From contig NZ_CP100404.1 of assembly GCF_024218775.1 (NCBI RefSeq), forward strand, positions 2,976,001 to 3,040,000: a stretch of DNA of 64,000 bases, written 5' to 3'. Origin of the DNA: Haloarcula marina. GTDB lineage: Archaea; Halobacteriota; Halobacteria; Halobacteriales; Haloarculaceae. The position numbers and the translations under genes are program-made. Below, piece after piece: positions 26,740 through 35,149 of the stretch. The notes under the pieces are model-generated. The model was not told the DNA's origin, did not search any database, and saw nothing but the letters and a program-made list of their open reading frames with translations. Numbering within the stretch: position 1 is the stretch's first letter; the number at the start of each line of letters is the position of its first letter.

Positions 26740-27110
26740 TCACTCAGTGTCTATCTCGAACCTCGCCCCACCACCCTCGGCATCCGTAATCGTCACTTCC
26801 CATCCTTGCGCTTCGACGAACTCGCTGACGATCGAGAGACCGACCCCGCCGTCGAGTAGCCGTACTCCAGGGCGGCATCGACTTCTTCGGGCGGGATCCC
26901 GGTTCCGTCGTCGGCGATGTAGAAGCCTGGTCGGTCTTCGAGCGAACCCACGGTCACGGTCACCGGTTCGTCGTTGTGAGTGACAGCATTTCGAAACAGG
27001 TTCTCGAAGACGTGGTCGAGCAGGCCACGATCGGCCTCGTACTGGGTATCCCGGTCGATCGCGACGCGGAGGGTACTGTCGCCAGTCTCGGTCGTCGCCC
27101 ACCCGGCGTC
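26740..27110 (-). pseudogene. Histidine kinase relic (C-terminal HATPase only)
   Basis: Reading leftwards from 27104, one frame gives the kinase N-box HVFENLFRNAVTHND and the G1 box IADDGTGIPPEEVD. The reading then has to shift frame (near 26860) to continue with GVGLSIVSEFVEAQGW and GGGARFEIDTE to a stop at 26740. The loop between G1 and G2 is also shortened. Everything upstream of the HATPase (sensor, HisKA) is missing: in this frame the stop codon of the VirD4-like gene lies immediately before it. This is therefore a truncated, frameshifted remnant of a haloarchaeal sensor kinase, probably cut by the arrival of the accessory element. Confidence 0.75.
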
Positions 27111-30100
27111 TCACGCCGAGTGTTCGTAGACCATATCCCGGACCTGCTCGACCGTGTACATCCCCGTACAGCCGGGGGTATCCAGACGGAACTGGTTGGC
27201 GGGCGTGCTCTTGGCGTAGGTCTTCTCGATGCGTGGCGCACCTTCTAGCGGGTCGTTGAGCGCGTCGAGGATGCGGTGGGCCTCTGCATGCGACATCGCC
27301 AGCCAAATCGCTTCATCGGGATCGCAGGCCGCCATCTTATCGAAGTCTTCGGGTACTGCACGGCGAACGTCGTGATTGATGCGTTCGGCTTCGAGCGTGA
27401 TGCGGATACGGCCGTCACCGTCGAGGCCGACGACATCGATTCGATGACGGTCGTACTCACTTGCGGCGTCGCTGAGTTCGTTTTCGCTGCCACCCATGGC
27501 ACTCGCTGCGGGGACAGCACTGCGGTCACGTTCGTCGAGTTCGAAATACGGAATGACTTCTTCGACCGGTGACTCCGGGTCGTCTCCATACTCAGCTTCA
27601 AGATATCGACGACCGACCTCGACGGCGAGGACGTGCTCGCTCGTCTCCTCTAAGTCACCCTTTCCGTGGCCGTAATCGACGCCCTTGCGATAGTGCTCGC
27701 CGATAAGGCTGCGGCCCGCAGGTGTCACGGTATAGAGCTTGTGTGGCCGGTCTGCATCGTGCGTGAGCACGCCTGCATCAAGGAGGTCTCGAATCGCATC
27801 GCTCTGGATATCGAGATATTCCTGTAACCGGAGCATGCTGTCGTGGAGAAGGTCGTATTCCGGTGGTGTATACCGCAGTTGCTGAGCGTTGTACACCGCC
27901 TGAACGAACATGAGCTGTCTATCCGAAAACTCCGTTTCTTCGCGTTCTCCGGGGGTGAGTTTGAGGTTTACCTCACAGATGGGGATGTCGTCCGGATCAG
28001 TTTCATCGAGTATAGAGCAGCATTCGATTGCGCGGCACATCCCTGGCCCATCGGGGTCATACCGACTCTCACACTCACAGCAGGCAAGGCTGTGTATCGA
28101 AGCGTCATAGATGACCGTCGGCGGTAGCCGATTCGTGTAGGGCAAGGCGCTGTCGACTCGCTGTGGTGGCTCTGTTTCCTCTTCAGTATCGGCAGTCTCG
28201 GCCGGGCTCGGTTCGACGAGGCGGAGTGCTACTTGCTCTTTCATCCGCGCCTCGATACGCTGGGTCGCGCGCTGGAACCCTCGTCGACGGGCGGGCGTCG
28301 TCGACGCTGGGTGGCCCGCGGGCGGGGTGAGCGAGCGCACCAGAAACGGCGCGGGTTCGTCCTCGTCGAAGCCCGCAGGGAGCGAGACGAACCATTGGCC
28401 GCGTCGGAGTGCGCGCAGTCGATTCCCCACCTTTCGAACGCCCATCTCGTCGGTCGCCAGCCGCGTTGCGAGCTGGTCGTCGACGGCGACGTTACCGGTG
28501 ACGATGGTCGAGACGTTGTTCAGTACCTCGCGATAGGCACGGTCGCTCGTTTCTTGCAGTTGGGCGGGAAACTGCATGGCCAGCGTCAGCGCACAGTCGA
28601 AGCTTCGAGACTGTGAGAGCAGTTCCGAAAGGAGCGAGGAGACGGCGATACTTGCAGCCTCCTCGACGTAGACGTTGACCAGCGGTCGGTCCATATCGGT
28701 GGGTTCGTCTTCGTCGTCCTGGGATTCAGCGTGCGCACCACGCTGGTGTGGCACGTCGCTGGCACGGCGTTTGAGCGCCGACCAGAGATTCGAGAGGATC
28801 AACAGTGCAAGTGCTCGCTGTGACTCACTCCGGAGGCCGCCCGTATCGAAGATGATGACCACGTCTTCATCCAGATACTCACGGAGGTCGAAGTGCGGGT
28901 CGTCACTATCGGTTCGGTCAGGGACGTGATTGAAGATACGTGCAAGTCGGGGATTGACCGGGACTTTCTCGATACGGTTCGCCACTCCCTGCATGAGCTC
29001 GTCGAACGTCCGAGCGCTGTTCGCGACGACGCCAGCCAGCATGCGTTCGAGGTCGCCGTCCGAGACAGGCGGCGCCGTATTCCGGTCGTGCATTTCTTGC
29101 ACTGCACTGTGGAGGTCGCGGTGGCTGAAGGCATCCGACCCGCTCACCGGGTCGAACATGGCTTTCGTCACATACCGGATGATGTCCGGCGAGCGAACCG
29201 CCTGCTCGAAGCGGTCACGGCCCATCAGTTGAATGAGTATCTCGATATAATGATCGACACGGTCTTCCACCGCTGACGTGCGGGAAATCCCCTCTTCGAG
29301 TTCGTCTCGGATATCGAAAAACGAGAAGGCAGGTAACAGCGTCGCGCAGTCGAAGTACAGGACGTTTTCGAGTGTGCCGTAGCGCTCGTAGTGAGCGCAC
29401 ATGTATTCGAGGGGCATTCCATCACCCTTCGGGTCGATGAGGATGTCCGCGCCGTCTGTGGCCTCGTGATTGTCGAGGATGGCGTTGATGAGACTCGTCG
29501 ACTTCCCGGAGCCAGTCTTGCCGAACCACGCGAGATGGAGTGACTGGAGTTCCGGTGGGAGCGCGAGTGGGTCAGGGTCGGGTGTGTTGTCCTGTGTGAG
29601 TGGATGGCCGATCGGGAGACCTGTGGTTCGATACTGTGTGAGTTGGCTTTCCGGTGGTTGCGAGAGGGACTGGCGGTCGGTCGGCGTTGCATCGAGACAG
29701 CGCCGACCCGCTGCGGTGAGCCCAGCGCCATCGAGTATGCAGAGGCCGCCGAGTTCGGTGGCGTCGACGACCAGCGTTGGGTGACGGACCGATGACCATG
29801 GAAGTCGGTCGGTGAGGCGTGCATTCGCGGTCAGAAACGTCCCCTCTTCGAGCTGCTGTCTGATTCGCTCGACATCGCTCCCAGTCGAGACGTGACCCGT
29901 AATGTCGTGCGTCGTCCGTGAGACGTGTGCAAAGGCCGTCGACAGTTCGTCGGCGATCGTTTTGGGTAGGTGGTCCGTTGTAGTCGGGCCGTCCATGGAT
30001 GGTTCCGGCGCGACGACGGCGCGAACGTTGACGTCAAATGAACACCGAGGGTCGCGCTCGTCGAGTTCCGTCAGTCGGCGTTCGTCATCCGCGAGGAGTA

Positions 30101-30800
30101 GCTGATCGTCTGGGTCTGGTGAGCCAAAAACTGCGTTCGCAATCGACCCCCCGAGCGTATCCTCGCCGGTCGCGATGGCGAGTTTCCGGTCAGCGAGTTC
30201 GGCCGACCAGTCGGCTTTCGGCTGGATAAGTATCTGAAACGCGATTGTGACGGGACTGTTCGCGATAGTCTCGATGACGCCCGCGAGTGGGATGCGATGG
30301 CCGTGGCCATCCGCATCGTCTCTATCCTCATAGAACGATTCGAACGGTGCGAGCGGTATCTGCCAGTCTTTGGGGTGTGCCGTCTCGCGTTCGTAGGAGA
30401 CGGCTGCGGCCGTGGTCTCCGATGGGAATGGCGTGACGAGGTCGCCGAGAACGCCAGCTCTGGGTTCGTGGACGCGCTCGAACGCGTACGAATCCGGAAA
30501 GAGCGCTCTGAGCGTACTTTCGAGTGCCGAGAGCGTCTCTTGATGGTCGGTCGTGACGTAATAGGCACCGCCCGTCTCGTCGCCGACCAGCAGCCATTCG
30601 ATGGTCGGTGGTTCTGCACTGTCACGGAGGCGTGCCAGCCAGCCCGTTTTCGCTGGTGTTACGAGTCGATGAAGTCGGCGGATCTGTGCCTCGACGCCGG
30701 CCGGGTCAAGCGAGTCCTCAGCTGGCTGTATTCGGATATACGTGTCTGCGTCTTCTGCAGGGACTGGGAGGGTGCTGTCGGTGGGTGGAGAGCGAGCCAT
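27111..30800 (-). CDS. VirD4/TraG/HerA-like coupling ATPase, 1229 residues
   Basis: A very large P-loop ATPase of the VirD4/TraG conjugation-coupling branch, which would pump DNA or protein through a membrane channel. Residues 1-400 are a variable N-terminal region without clear membrane helices. Walker A is WFGKTGSGKSTS (425-436), DILIDPKGDGMP (452-463) is typical of HerA/TraG proteins, and Walker B is VNVYVEEAAS (708-717). A cysteine cluster CCECES...MCRAIECC near 930-950 may bind zinc, and a winged-helix stretch (TPAGRSLIGEHY) lies at about 1045-1056. It is transcribed away from the MNT-HEPN pair. Its stop abuts the kinase relic, suggesting an element edge. Usual VirD4 proteins are 600-700 residues long. 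Confidence 0.85.
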   Translation of the reverse strand: MARSPPTDSTLPVPAEDADTYIRIQPAEDSLDPAGVEAQIRRLHRLVTPAKTGWLARLRDSAEPPTIEWLLVGDETGGAYYVTTDHQETLSALESTLRALFPDSYAFERVHEPRAGVLGDLVTPFPSETTAAAVSYERETAHPKDWQIPLAPFESFYEDRDDADGHGHRIPLAGVIETIANSPVTIAFQILIQPKADWSAELADRKLAIATGEDTLGGSIANAVFGSPDPDDQLLLADDERRLTELDERDPRCSFDVNVRAVVAPEPSMDGPTTTDHLPKTIADELSTAFAHVSRTTHDITGHVSTGSDVERIRQQLEEGTFLTANARLTDRLPWSSVRHPTLVVDATELGGLCILDGAGLTAAGRRCLDATPTDRQSLSQPPESQLTQYRTTGLPIGHPLTQDNTPDPDPLALPPELQSLHLAWFGKTGSGKSTSLINAILDNHEATDGADILIDPKGDGMPLEYMCAHYERYGTLENVLYFDCATLLPAFSFFDIRDELEEGISRTSAVEDRVDHYIEILIQLMGRDRFEQAVRSPDIIRYVTKAMFDPVSGSDAFSHRDLHSAVQEMHDRNTAPPVSDGDLERMLAGVVANSARTFDELMQGVANRIEKVPVNPRLARIFNHVPDRTDSDDPHFDLREYLDEDVVIIFDTGGLRSESQRALALLILSNLWSALKRRASDVPHQRGAHAESQDDEDEPTDMDRPLVNVYVEEAASIAVSSLLSELLSQSRSFDCALTLAMQFPAQLQETSDRAYREVLNNVSTIVTGNVAVDDQLATRLATDEMGVRKVGNRLRALRRGQWFVSLPAGFDEDEPAPFLVRSLTPPAGHPASTTPARRRGFQRATQRIEARMKEQVALRLVEPSPAETADTEEETEPPQRVDSALPYTNRLPPTVIYDASIHSLACCECESRYDPDGPGMCRAIECCSILDETDPDDIPICEVNLKLTPGEREETEFSDRQLMFVQAVYNAQQLRYTPPEYDLLHDSMLRLQEYLDIQSDAIRDLLDAGVLTHDADRPHKLYTVTPAGRSLIGEHYRKGVDYGHGKGDLEETSEHVLAVEVGRRYLEAEYGDDPESPVEEVIPYFELDERDRSAVPAASAMGGSENELSDAASEYDRHRIDVVGLDGDGRIRITLEAERINHDVRRAVPEDFDKMAACDPDEAIWLAMSHAEAHRILDALNDPLEGAPRIEKTYAKSTPANQFRLDTPGCTGMYTVEQVRDMVYEHSA

Positions 30801-31023
30801 CTGTCGTGGGTGGTGACTCGATTACTGAGTGCCACGATAACACTTCTGTCAGGGAGAAGTGTGGTCGACTATGCACGAGTGAGTCCAGAACTTCGCTCGT
30901 TCCTTGAGGAAGGGGACTCGGCGCTACCGCTTCAGTTGAAAAGCAGCCGTTTCCGATATGGACTGTACTCCCTCACAAACTATTTTATACCTCGTTTCGT
31001 ATCTTCGGACAGTGTCCGAGGAG

Positions 31024-31701
31024 ATGGAACGATATCCGACGGTCTGTATCGACGTCGCGATAGGGAGCGAAGTCGATATCTTTCGAGTTAGTGCGGCCGA
31101 TAAGATACTTAGACTCCTCGTCGACAGCCATGAGACGGAGTTCACCATTCCCGAACTCGTCGATACGACGGGAGCGGCCCGCTCATCGGTCTGGCGGGCG
31201 GTCGACCTGCTCGAAACGCTCGGCGTCGTTCGCGTCCGCGAGACACCACAGCGAAACTACGTCTCGATAGATCCGGACCGCCTCGAAAAGGACGACCCTG
31301 TGCTCGCTATCGAACAAACTGCATTTCACGAGCCGGTTCGGGCGTTCGTCGACCGCGTTCGAAACCGTATCGAAGAAACCGATGTAATCGACGAACTCGT
31401 CGGGGTCGTCGTCTTTGGCAGTGTCGCCCGTGGCGAGGCTGATAGGCGGAGTGATATCGACCTATTCGTCGTCGTCGAGGGTGACCGGACGACTGCCCGC
31501 AGACTTGTGACCGATGTGGTAAGCACCCTCTCCGAAGAGCGATTCGATGGCGACCGGTTCGCGTTCGAACCGTACGTCGAGTCTGTCGACAGCGCAATCC
31601 GAGCGGGATCGAAGCTCGAAGAGGTGTTCGACGAGAGCATCACTGTCGTCGGGAGTGAGCAACTCCAGTCGATTCGAAAGGGAGTGTTCGCCGATGAGTA
31701 G
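31024..31701 (+). CDS. HTH-nucleotidyltransferase (MNT-type) antitoxin-like protein
   Basis: A 225-residue protein joining an N-terminal winged helix (about 25-80, IPELVDTTGAARSSVWRAV) to a minimal nucleotidyltransferase domain with GSVARG (132-137) and SDIDL (143-147), the Gs-x10-DxD active site. In MNT-HEPN toxin-antitoxin pairs the MNT partner inactivates the HEPN toxin by nucleotidylation. The added HTH suggests it also represses its own operon. I start at ATG 31024: a TTTTATA run at about 30983-30989 predicts transcription from about 31012, and the 22 extra upstream residues look random. It overlaps the HEPN gene by 8 bases. Confidence 0.85.
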   Translation: MERYPTVCIDVAIGSEVDIFRVSAADKILRLLVDSHETEFTIPELVDTTGAARSSVWRAVDLLETLGVVRVRETPQRNYVSIDPDRLEKDDPVLAIEQTAFHEPVRAFVDRVRNRIEETDVIDELVGVVVFGSVARGEADRRSDIDLFVVVEGDRTTARRLVTDVVSTLSEERFDGDRFAFEPYVESVDSAIRAGSKLEEVFDESITVVGSEQLQSIRKGVFADE

Positions 31702-32182
31702 CACGCGTATCGAGCAACTATTGAACGATGCACAGGCCGCCTTTGACCATCGGCCCACCGATATCGAGGCCGGACTCAACGTTTCTGACGCTGCGCTACT
31801 CCAGCTCAGGAAGGCGTGTCGACTACTCGCTGGAGCAAAAGCACTGCAGGAGCAAGGCTACTACACGCTTGTCATTGAGGCGTCGTTTGTGGCGATGGAG
31901 CGAACGGTCGAGTTTAGACTGCTCGAACGGGGGATGATGGAGCCGACAGACTTGCCCGGAACCCATCCTGGTGTATATCGAGAAGCAGCGTCGGCTGGTA
32001 TCTTTTCGGAGTCGACGGCGAATGATCTCGCGGACCTGTGGCGTGACCATCGGGCGAAGACATACTATCAGGACGGCCTCGCGGCAGCGGACCGCGCCAA
32101 AGCGATGTATGCTCTCGCTCAGGAGGTCCACGAGTTCGTCCTCGGGCGGTCTTCACAAGGCCACGAATGTCTGTGTGAATAG
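31694..32182 (+). CDS. HEPN-domain toxin-like protein
   Basis: A 162-residue mainly helical protein starting at ATG 31694 within the last codons of the MNT gene (8-base overlap, frame shift of +1 as usual in these pairs). The central helix ALQEQGYYTLVIEASFVAMERTVEF and the later WRDHRAKTYYQDG are HEPN-like. The classic R-x4-6-H ribonuclease motif is not perfect: the Arg is followed by Tyr-Tyr in RAKTYY, with no His at the expected spacing. RNase activity is therefore uncertain, and it may use a variant active site or have lost activity. Pairing with MNT supports a toxin-antitoxin or abortive-infection role on a mobile element. Confidence 0.75.
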   Translation: MSSTRIEQLLNDAQAAFDHRPTDIEAGLNVSDAALLQLRKACRLLAGAKALQEQGYYTLVIEASFVAMERTVEFRLLERGMMEPTDLPGTHPGVYREAASAGIFSESTANDLADLWRDHRAKTYYQDGLAAADRAKAMYALAQEVHEFVLGRSSQGHECLCE

Positions 32183-32200
32183 CAATCAGCTTGTGAACCG

Positions 32201-32221
32201 CCTCGGGGTCACCCCCCGAGG
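32201..32221. repeat. CCTCGGGG/CCCCGAGG hairpin (IS605-end-like)
   Basis: CCTCGGGG (32201-32208), a 5-base loop and CCCCGAGG (32214-32221) form a perfect 8-bp stem 18 bases after the HEPN stop, preceded by GTGAACCG. The same GTGAACCGCCTCGGG string starts the hairpin at 37340. It could be a terminator, or the remnant right end of an IS200/IS605-type element. Confidence 0.5.
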
Positions 32222-32365
32222 GACTCCGCTTGGTCCGCCTGTAGAGAACATGTACTCAAAGCAGTAGCATGCCTCGGCTTCATCACTGACTGTTTTTCGT
32301 GAATACTCCCCGACAATGCTGAGGAATACCGAGAAGATGACGAGATATCGCGGGTGTCTATCACC

Positions 32366-32552
32366 TCGAAAGCCCTCGGGCCGTCGACGCCCACGGCTCG
32401 CTGCGCGCTTTCCTCGCTGAGCTCGTTGCAGTGCTTATCTGAAAATCACCGGCGGCGATTTTCAGCATCCTGCAAAAGCGTACGGCGCTCTTGCGAGGAC
32501 ATCGCCGGGGCTCGTCTCGCTCGCCCGGCCACCGCCCACATCACTCACAGCG
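32366..32552. repeat. Accessory repeat, copy A (left of UPF0175-DUF3368 pair)
   Basis: Two conserved blocks, 32366-32436 (71 bases, starting TCGAAAGCCCTCGGGCCGTC) and 32514-32552 (39 bases), recur at 33506-33576 and 33653-33691 in the same orientation and order. The 71-base blocks differ at about 3 positions. The spacer differs completely between copies; here it holds a perfect 9-bp hairpin (CTGAAAATC at 32439-32447 and GATTTTCAG at 32457-32465). The copies bracket a toxin-antitoxin pair. Confidence 0.7.
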
Positions 32553-32654
32553 TACGCCGTTCACACTCTCAACGAAGGTCTGTTGCTGAAGGAGCGTCAT
32601 GTGTAGGCAGAATGGCCAAACACTCAATAGTCGGCTCACGCAATTATCATACCA

Positions 32655-32900
32655 ATGGCTACTATCGAGATTGACGACGCAGTATATGATGCATTGCAGG
32701 TTCCTGAAGAGGAGCGCTCTCAAGCAATGAAACGGGAGTTAGCTGTCTCACTGTATGCACGTCAGATCCTTTCATTCGGAAAGGCCCGCGCGCTCGCAGA
32801 GATGTCAAACCGAGAGTTCCAAGCGTTACTCGGTGAACGTGAAATCCCACGTCACTATACTGATACTGAGCTCGCTGAAGACATCGAATATGCCGAATAG
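32655..32900 (+). CDS. UPF0175 family antitoxin
   Basis: An 81-residue protein of the UPF0175 family, recognisable by the ribbon-helix-helix-like start MATIEIDDAVYDALQVP and the body LAVSLYARQILSFGKARALAEMSNREFQ. In archaea these proteins are typically encoded just before a DUF3368 PIN-like toxin and are predicted antitoxins that bind DNA and the partner. Here the stop overlaps the start of exactly such a partner by 11 bases. Base composition is lower in G+C than in neighbouring genes, in line with a mobile cassette. No obvious TATA box was identified beyond an A+T-rich patch at about 32640-32650. Confidence 0.85.
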   Translation: MATIEIDDAVYDALQVPEEERSQAMKRELAVSLYARQILSFGKARALAEMSNREFQALLGEREIPRHYTDTELAEDIEYAE

Positions 32901-33381
32901 CGAGCTTGTCGTCTCGGATACATCACCACTACTGAATCTCTCACTTATCGACCGACTTGACCTTCTTAAGTCGCAGTTTTCGGGCGTGACAGTCCCGGAA
33001 CAGGTCTGGGGCGAACTTACCGAGGGCGAAAGAGGGGTTGAAGCACTTCGCAGCATACGTGCAGACGGATTGCTTACCGTCACCGATGTCGAGCAATCCG
33101 ATTTATTTATTGAAATATATCATGAGTTGGATCTCGGTGAGACGGCCGCTATCTGTCACGCTATAGAAAATGATGCTGATCTAATCCTCTTAGATGAAAA
33201 AGACGGCCGACGCGTTGCTCGTAGGCATGATCTGCGTGTAACCGGGGTTATCGGCATACTCCTCCGAGGAGCAAAGAGCGGGGCTGTTGAGATCGAAAAA
33301 GAACTCGATGCACTTCGTGAGGCTGGCTTCTGGCTCTCCGATGACCTATATTCGAAGATTCTGTCTGAAGTAGAGACATAG
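32890..33381 (+). CDS. DUF3368 PIN-like toxin
   Basis: A 163-residue protein of the DUF3368 family, a PIN-domain-like predicted ribonuclease. Acidic residues expected of PIN folds are visible: VVSDTSPLLNLSLI (first Asp), LDLGETAAICHA (Glu), LLDEKDGRRVA (Asp) and GVIGILLRGAKSG near the end. Target RNA is unknown. I start at ATG 32890, inside the end of the UPF0175 gene, because the upstream part of the frame is a shadow of that gene. The pair is bracketed by the two accessory repeats, suggesting it moved as a cassette. Confidence 0.85.
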   Translation: MPNSELVVSDTSPLLNLSLIDRLDLLKSQFSGVTVPEQVWGELTEGERGVEALRSIRADGLLTVTDVEQSDLFIEIYHELDLGETAAICHAIENDADLILLDEKDGRRVARRHDLRVTGVIGILLRGAKSGAVEIEKELDALREAGFWLSDDLYSKILSEVET

Positions 33382-33505
33382 CTGTTCTGGTACGGCTTCT
33401 GGGTTGGCTCAGTATGTCGCAAGCGGGTCAGCCGATTCCACCGATTGCAACAGCGGTCTGTCGACAGAGAACAAACCGTGCGGAACTCTGTGAGTGACGG
33501 AACCT

Positions 33506-33691
33506 TCGAAAGCCCTCGGGCCGTCGACGCCCGCGGCTCGCTGCGCGCTTTTCTCGCTGCGCTCGTTGCAGTGCTTTCGTCGCCGGGGCTCGTCGAGCGA
33601 CCCTCGCCCTTTCAGTCCACCAGGGGGCGGTTGGATGGGCCATTGGTGGTCCGTCTCGCTCGCCCGGCCGACGCCCGCATCACTCACAGCG
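33506..33691. repeat. Accessory repeat, copy B (right of UPF0175-DUF3368 pair)
   Basis: Second copy of the two-block repeat described at 32366: 33506-33576 and 33653-33691. The spacer here (33577-33652) is G+C-rich and unrelated to that of copy A. No coding frame is supported across it. Confidence 0.7.
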
Positions 33692-33844
33692 AACAAGGTT
33701 CGCTGTTCGTTCCTCGCTCGCCCGTTTGGGACGCCAGCATCAAGTGCGGTTTCGGTCTTCGTGCCTCTGACCGAGAACCGACTTGAAACTGGCCGCTCGG
33801 GCGGACTGGCCGGGCGCGCGCTACTGGCTGGATGCTGTCGAAAG

Positions 33845-33894
33845 CGCGCGCTGCCCGCGCCCTATCGGGCGCGTGAAGGCGCGGACAGCGCGCG
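33845..33894. repeat. Overlapping competing hairpins upstream of OB-fold gene
   Basis: A 17-base arm at 33845-33861 (CGCGCGCTGCCCGCGCC) pairs with 33878-33894 with one mismatch. An alternative inner stem, CGCGCCC (33856-33862) with GGGCGCG (33867-33873) around a TATC loop, uses part of the same left arm, so only one can form at a time. It sits 87 bases before the ssDNA-binding gene. It may be a terminator, an attenuator, or a single-strand feature used in plasmid replication or transfer. Confidence 0.5.
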
Positions 33895-33980
33895 AAGAGG
33901 TCGTCGACGTGTGCGGAGAGCCACGGCTGGAGAGTCGTGAAAGTTGGAAGACGCTGAGTAGGCGCCTTCAGTGAACAGCA

Positions 33981-34823
33981 ATGAGTATAGAGAACTCGAT
34001 TCGATATGAAGTTTCGCACGATGAACAGACGGGGGCGGAGGCGGTCGTCGAAGAGCCGGAGCTGCGAGGCTCGGTTGAACAGGAGAAACAGGCGAAGGTC
34101 GACACGAATCATTATGCGGCGGTCGGCCGAGGCCTAACACTTGAGGCCGAAGAGCGGCTGGCGGCCCGCGAGTGGGAAATTCGGCGAACCCGAACCCGGT
34201 GGGATGCCCGAGAGGAATCAGACCGAGAGGCACGGACGAGAGTCGTCGTCGAACGGCAGAACGAGGCGCGACGACGGCGGTTCGAAAAACGGGCGGCAAG
34301 CGTCGATAAATGGACGGATACGCGACGGGCGGACCCACGGGCGTCGATGGCGGCCGAGGAGTTGGCGACGGTGAACCAGCAGGCACGGCGGATACATGAG
34401 CGAGTCCGAACGGGGACGACGACGGCGGCGCTCTCGAAGCGATTGGCGCGGAAGGTGGCAGACGGTGTGGATATCGTGGATGCATCAGTGTCGGTGACGG
34501 AAGCCGAATGGCTCGCACCGGGGACGGTCGTCCCTATCGAGAAACTCGGTGAGGCTGACCGGCCAGAGGTGTGTCTGGAAGGGCGAGTGACCGTGCTGTG
34601 GGACCCACGAAGCCCGGCAATCTCACAGGTGGGGCTCATCGAAGACGAGACCGGACGGACGAAGTTCACGGCCTGGACGAAATCGGATATGCCGTTAGTG
34701 AAAGAAGGCGAGCGGGTGCGGCTGCGGTCGGCCGCGAAGAGCTGGTACGACGGGCGCGTCTCGGTGGCGCTGACGGGCTGGAGTCACGTCGAGTTCCCTG
34801 AACGCGAAGCGGGCGCGTTGTAG
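33981..34823 (+). CDS. OB-fold single-strand DNA-binding protein (RPA-like)
   Basis: A 280-residue protein. Residues 1-170 are highly charged and helical (EARTRVVVERQNEARRRR). Residues about 180-275 form one OB fold like archaeal replication protein A: VCLEGRVTVLWDP, SQVGLIEDETGRTKFTAWT, VKEGERVRLRSAAKSWYDG. Such proteins are common on haloarchaeal plasmids and probably coat single-stranded DNA during replication, transfer or repair. Only one OB fold is seen, and no zinc finger, unlike chromosomal RPA1. It stands alone, followed by a T-run at 34840-34845. Confidence 0.8.
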   Translation: MSIENSIRYEVSHDEQTGAEAVVEEPELRGSVEQEKQAKVDTNHYAAVGRGLTLEAEERLAAREWEIRRTRTRWDAREESDREARTRVVVERQNEARRRRFEKRAASVDKWTDTRRADPRASMAAEELATVNQQARRIHERVRTGTTTAALSKRLARKVADGVDIVDASVSVTEAEWLAPGTVVPIEKLGEADRPEVCLEGRVTVLWDPRSPAISQVGLIEDETGRTKFTAWTKSDMPLVKEGERVRLRSAAKSWYDGRVSVALTGWSHVEFPEREAGAL

Positions 34824-34829
34824 ACTCTG

Positions 34830-34846
34830 GGCGGCTCTCTTTTTTG
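34830..34846 (+). terminator. T-run terminator after OB-fold gene
   Basis: A G+C-rich GGGCGGC followed by CTCTCTTTTTTG just after the stop codon at 34823. Archaeal RNA polymerase terminates on U-runs, so this is a likely terminator. Confidence 0.5.
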
Positions 34847-35001
34847 TTCGTGCCCGTCGCCTCCCCAACCGTCGTCCTCGCGTTGCTCGGACGCCCCTCG
34901 CGCGTTCTCGGCGCCGACACGCCGATTCATCGCGCGCCAGTCGCAGAATGATCGTACTATAGAGTATCATACCGAACTCTGCGCTCTCTTAACACGGACT
35001 A

Positions 35002-35060
35002 TTTCTGCCCCGGTGGGTTCTGGACTTTCCCGCATGACCTGCATGAGACACGGTCTATAG
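35002..35060 (+). repeat. Degenerate leader and truncated DUF6735 start
   Basis: The segment TTTCTGCCCCGGTGGG...CTTTCCCGCATGACC(TG)CATGAGACAC matches the leader and first codons of the DUF6735 gene at 35894-35948. Here the frame reads MTCMRHGL and then stops (TAG at 35058-35060). It is a broken copy left by duplication or recombination. The remaining bases of the 34824-35149 gap hold only the terminator and an A+T-rich promoter patch (TTTATT near 35118) for the AbrB gene. Confidence 0.55.
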
Positions 35061-35149
35061 GGTAATTGAGCAATGAGAATATCTCATCAGCGTGGGAGAG
35101 TATCGGAATATGGGGAAATTTATTGTTTCCACCCACCATATAGGAGGGT

